DNA of 5,456 nt from Prevotellaceae bacterium. GTDB lineage: Bacteria > Bacteroidota > Bacteroidia > Bacteroidales > UBA932. Of the stretch, positions 5,054 through 5,456 are shown one piece after another. The DNA lies in NCBI GenBank assembly GCA_031278135.1, contig JAITKY010000206.1, forward strand, positions 1 through 5,456, written 5' to 3'. Position numbers and translations under genes: made by a program. The notes under the pieces were generated by a model that ran no database searches, was not told where the DNA came from, and was given only the letters and a program-made list of their open reading frames with translations. Position 1 is the stretch's first letter, and the number at the start of each line of letters is the position of its first letter.

Positions 5054-5456
5054 TAGGTAGTGTATAGTTTTAGTTGATATATTTTTTACAGAGTAATATA
5101 AAGCAAGTGAACTATATAGCGCCGTGTGATTATTTTTTATAAGATATAAATTGCAATTATTTTGTCAATATGGATATAAAAATTGATGGAAACACAGGCG
5201 TGAAAAATGTAAAATATTGGCATATATAGATTTATAAAAACAGATATAACAATAAAACAAGGACACCACCCAAATTTTGAAGGTTTACGGCTAAGTTTTT
5301 TTCAAACTTTTTGATGTATTTTTGCGGAACATCCGCAAAAGTCCGTGTACGTTCTACCCGAACAGAACATTCAAACGTTACATAAAAAGATCATTTATAT
5401 CATTCTACTATAAATATTGCAAGCCATTTAAATTTGTCTGTATGTAATTGAGAAAA
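5054..5456. other. AT-rich stretch without a recognisable gene
   Basis: About 400 bp with stops in all frames at short intervals. From 5054 to 5260 it is very AT-rich and contains only a short palindrome, AATTGCAATT (5149-5158). No clear terminator follows the sigma gene. From about 5260 the composition changes and a -7-like box with inverted repeats appears (listed separately). The end of the window may be the leader or the terminal region of a gene or element that starts to the right; I cannot identify it. Confidence 0.6.
5317..5340 (+). promoter_or_regulatory. Possible promoter -7 box overlapping a 9-bp hairpin
   Basis: TATTTTTG (5317-5324) matches TAnnTTTG exactly, but no good TTTG lies at the usual distance upstream. 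It overlaps a perfect inverted repeat: TTTTGCGGA (5320-5328) and TCCGCAAAA (5332-5340) with loop ACA. Neither side carries a T-tract long enough for a convincing terminator. The repeat covers the -7 box and the expected start near 5331, so it could be an operator or a structured leader for a gene beyond 5456. Function is inferred. Confidence 0.3.

Noticed and set aside
5281..5385. Short open frame ending ...MYFCGTSAKVR...HSNVT, with an ATG at 5314
   Set aside because: The ATG precedes a -7-like promoter box and a hairpin that overlap the frame, the product from it is only 23 residues, and I recognise no family. More likely leader DNA than a gene.

Overview
The window looks like chromosomal DNA from a member of the Bacteroidota, probably Bacteroidales. 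The grounds are promoters of the TTTG / TAnnTTTG type instead of E. coli-like -35/-10 boxes, a DUF3098 gene lying between ftsX and uppP, a sigma-70 factor of the 'FKK..LPYH.KLY' type, and no strong Shine-Dalgarno sites. Base composition is moderately AT-rich. I see no complete transposase, CRISPR array or rRNA.

Layout. Positions 1-89 hold a hairpin and the end of a tRNA-Phe gene read leftwards (89-161), with a well-formed promoter at 177-208. Divergent from it is a rightward pair: an unrecognised exported protein (269-889) and, 8 nt later, riboflavin synthase ribE (898-1503). Convergent with ribE is a leftward block, in transcription order ftsX (4005-3124), a DUF3098 membrane protein (3101-2808), uppP (2768-1977) and dtd (1973-1527). 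The small gaps (22, 39 and 3 nt) suggest one transcript. FtsX and UppP both serve peptidoglycan and division. Dtd is a tRNA quality-control enzyme that seems simply to share the transcript.

Divergent from ftsX, at 4205-5053, is an ECF-type sigma-70 factor with two oddities. First, the N-terminus expected for this family (MDAGNFKK...) is encoded from an ATG at 4230 in another frame and joins the sigma frame only through a one-base change at an A5 run (4248-4252). Second, the sigma domains run without a stop into a membrane-anchored segment that looks like the separate anti-sigma-like gene usually found downstream. That junction also sits on an A-run (4716-4721), where losing one base would restore an ordinary ATGA stop/start overlap. 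This gene is the most interesting part of the window.

The last 400 bp (5054-5456) are AT-rich with no convincing gene. They contain a perfect -7-like octamer embedded in a 9-bp inverted repeat, probably the leader of something beyond the window edge.
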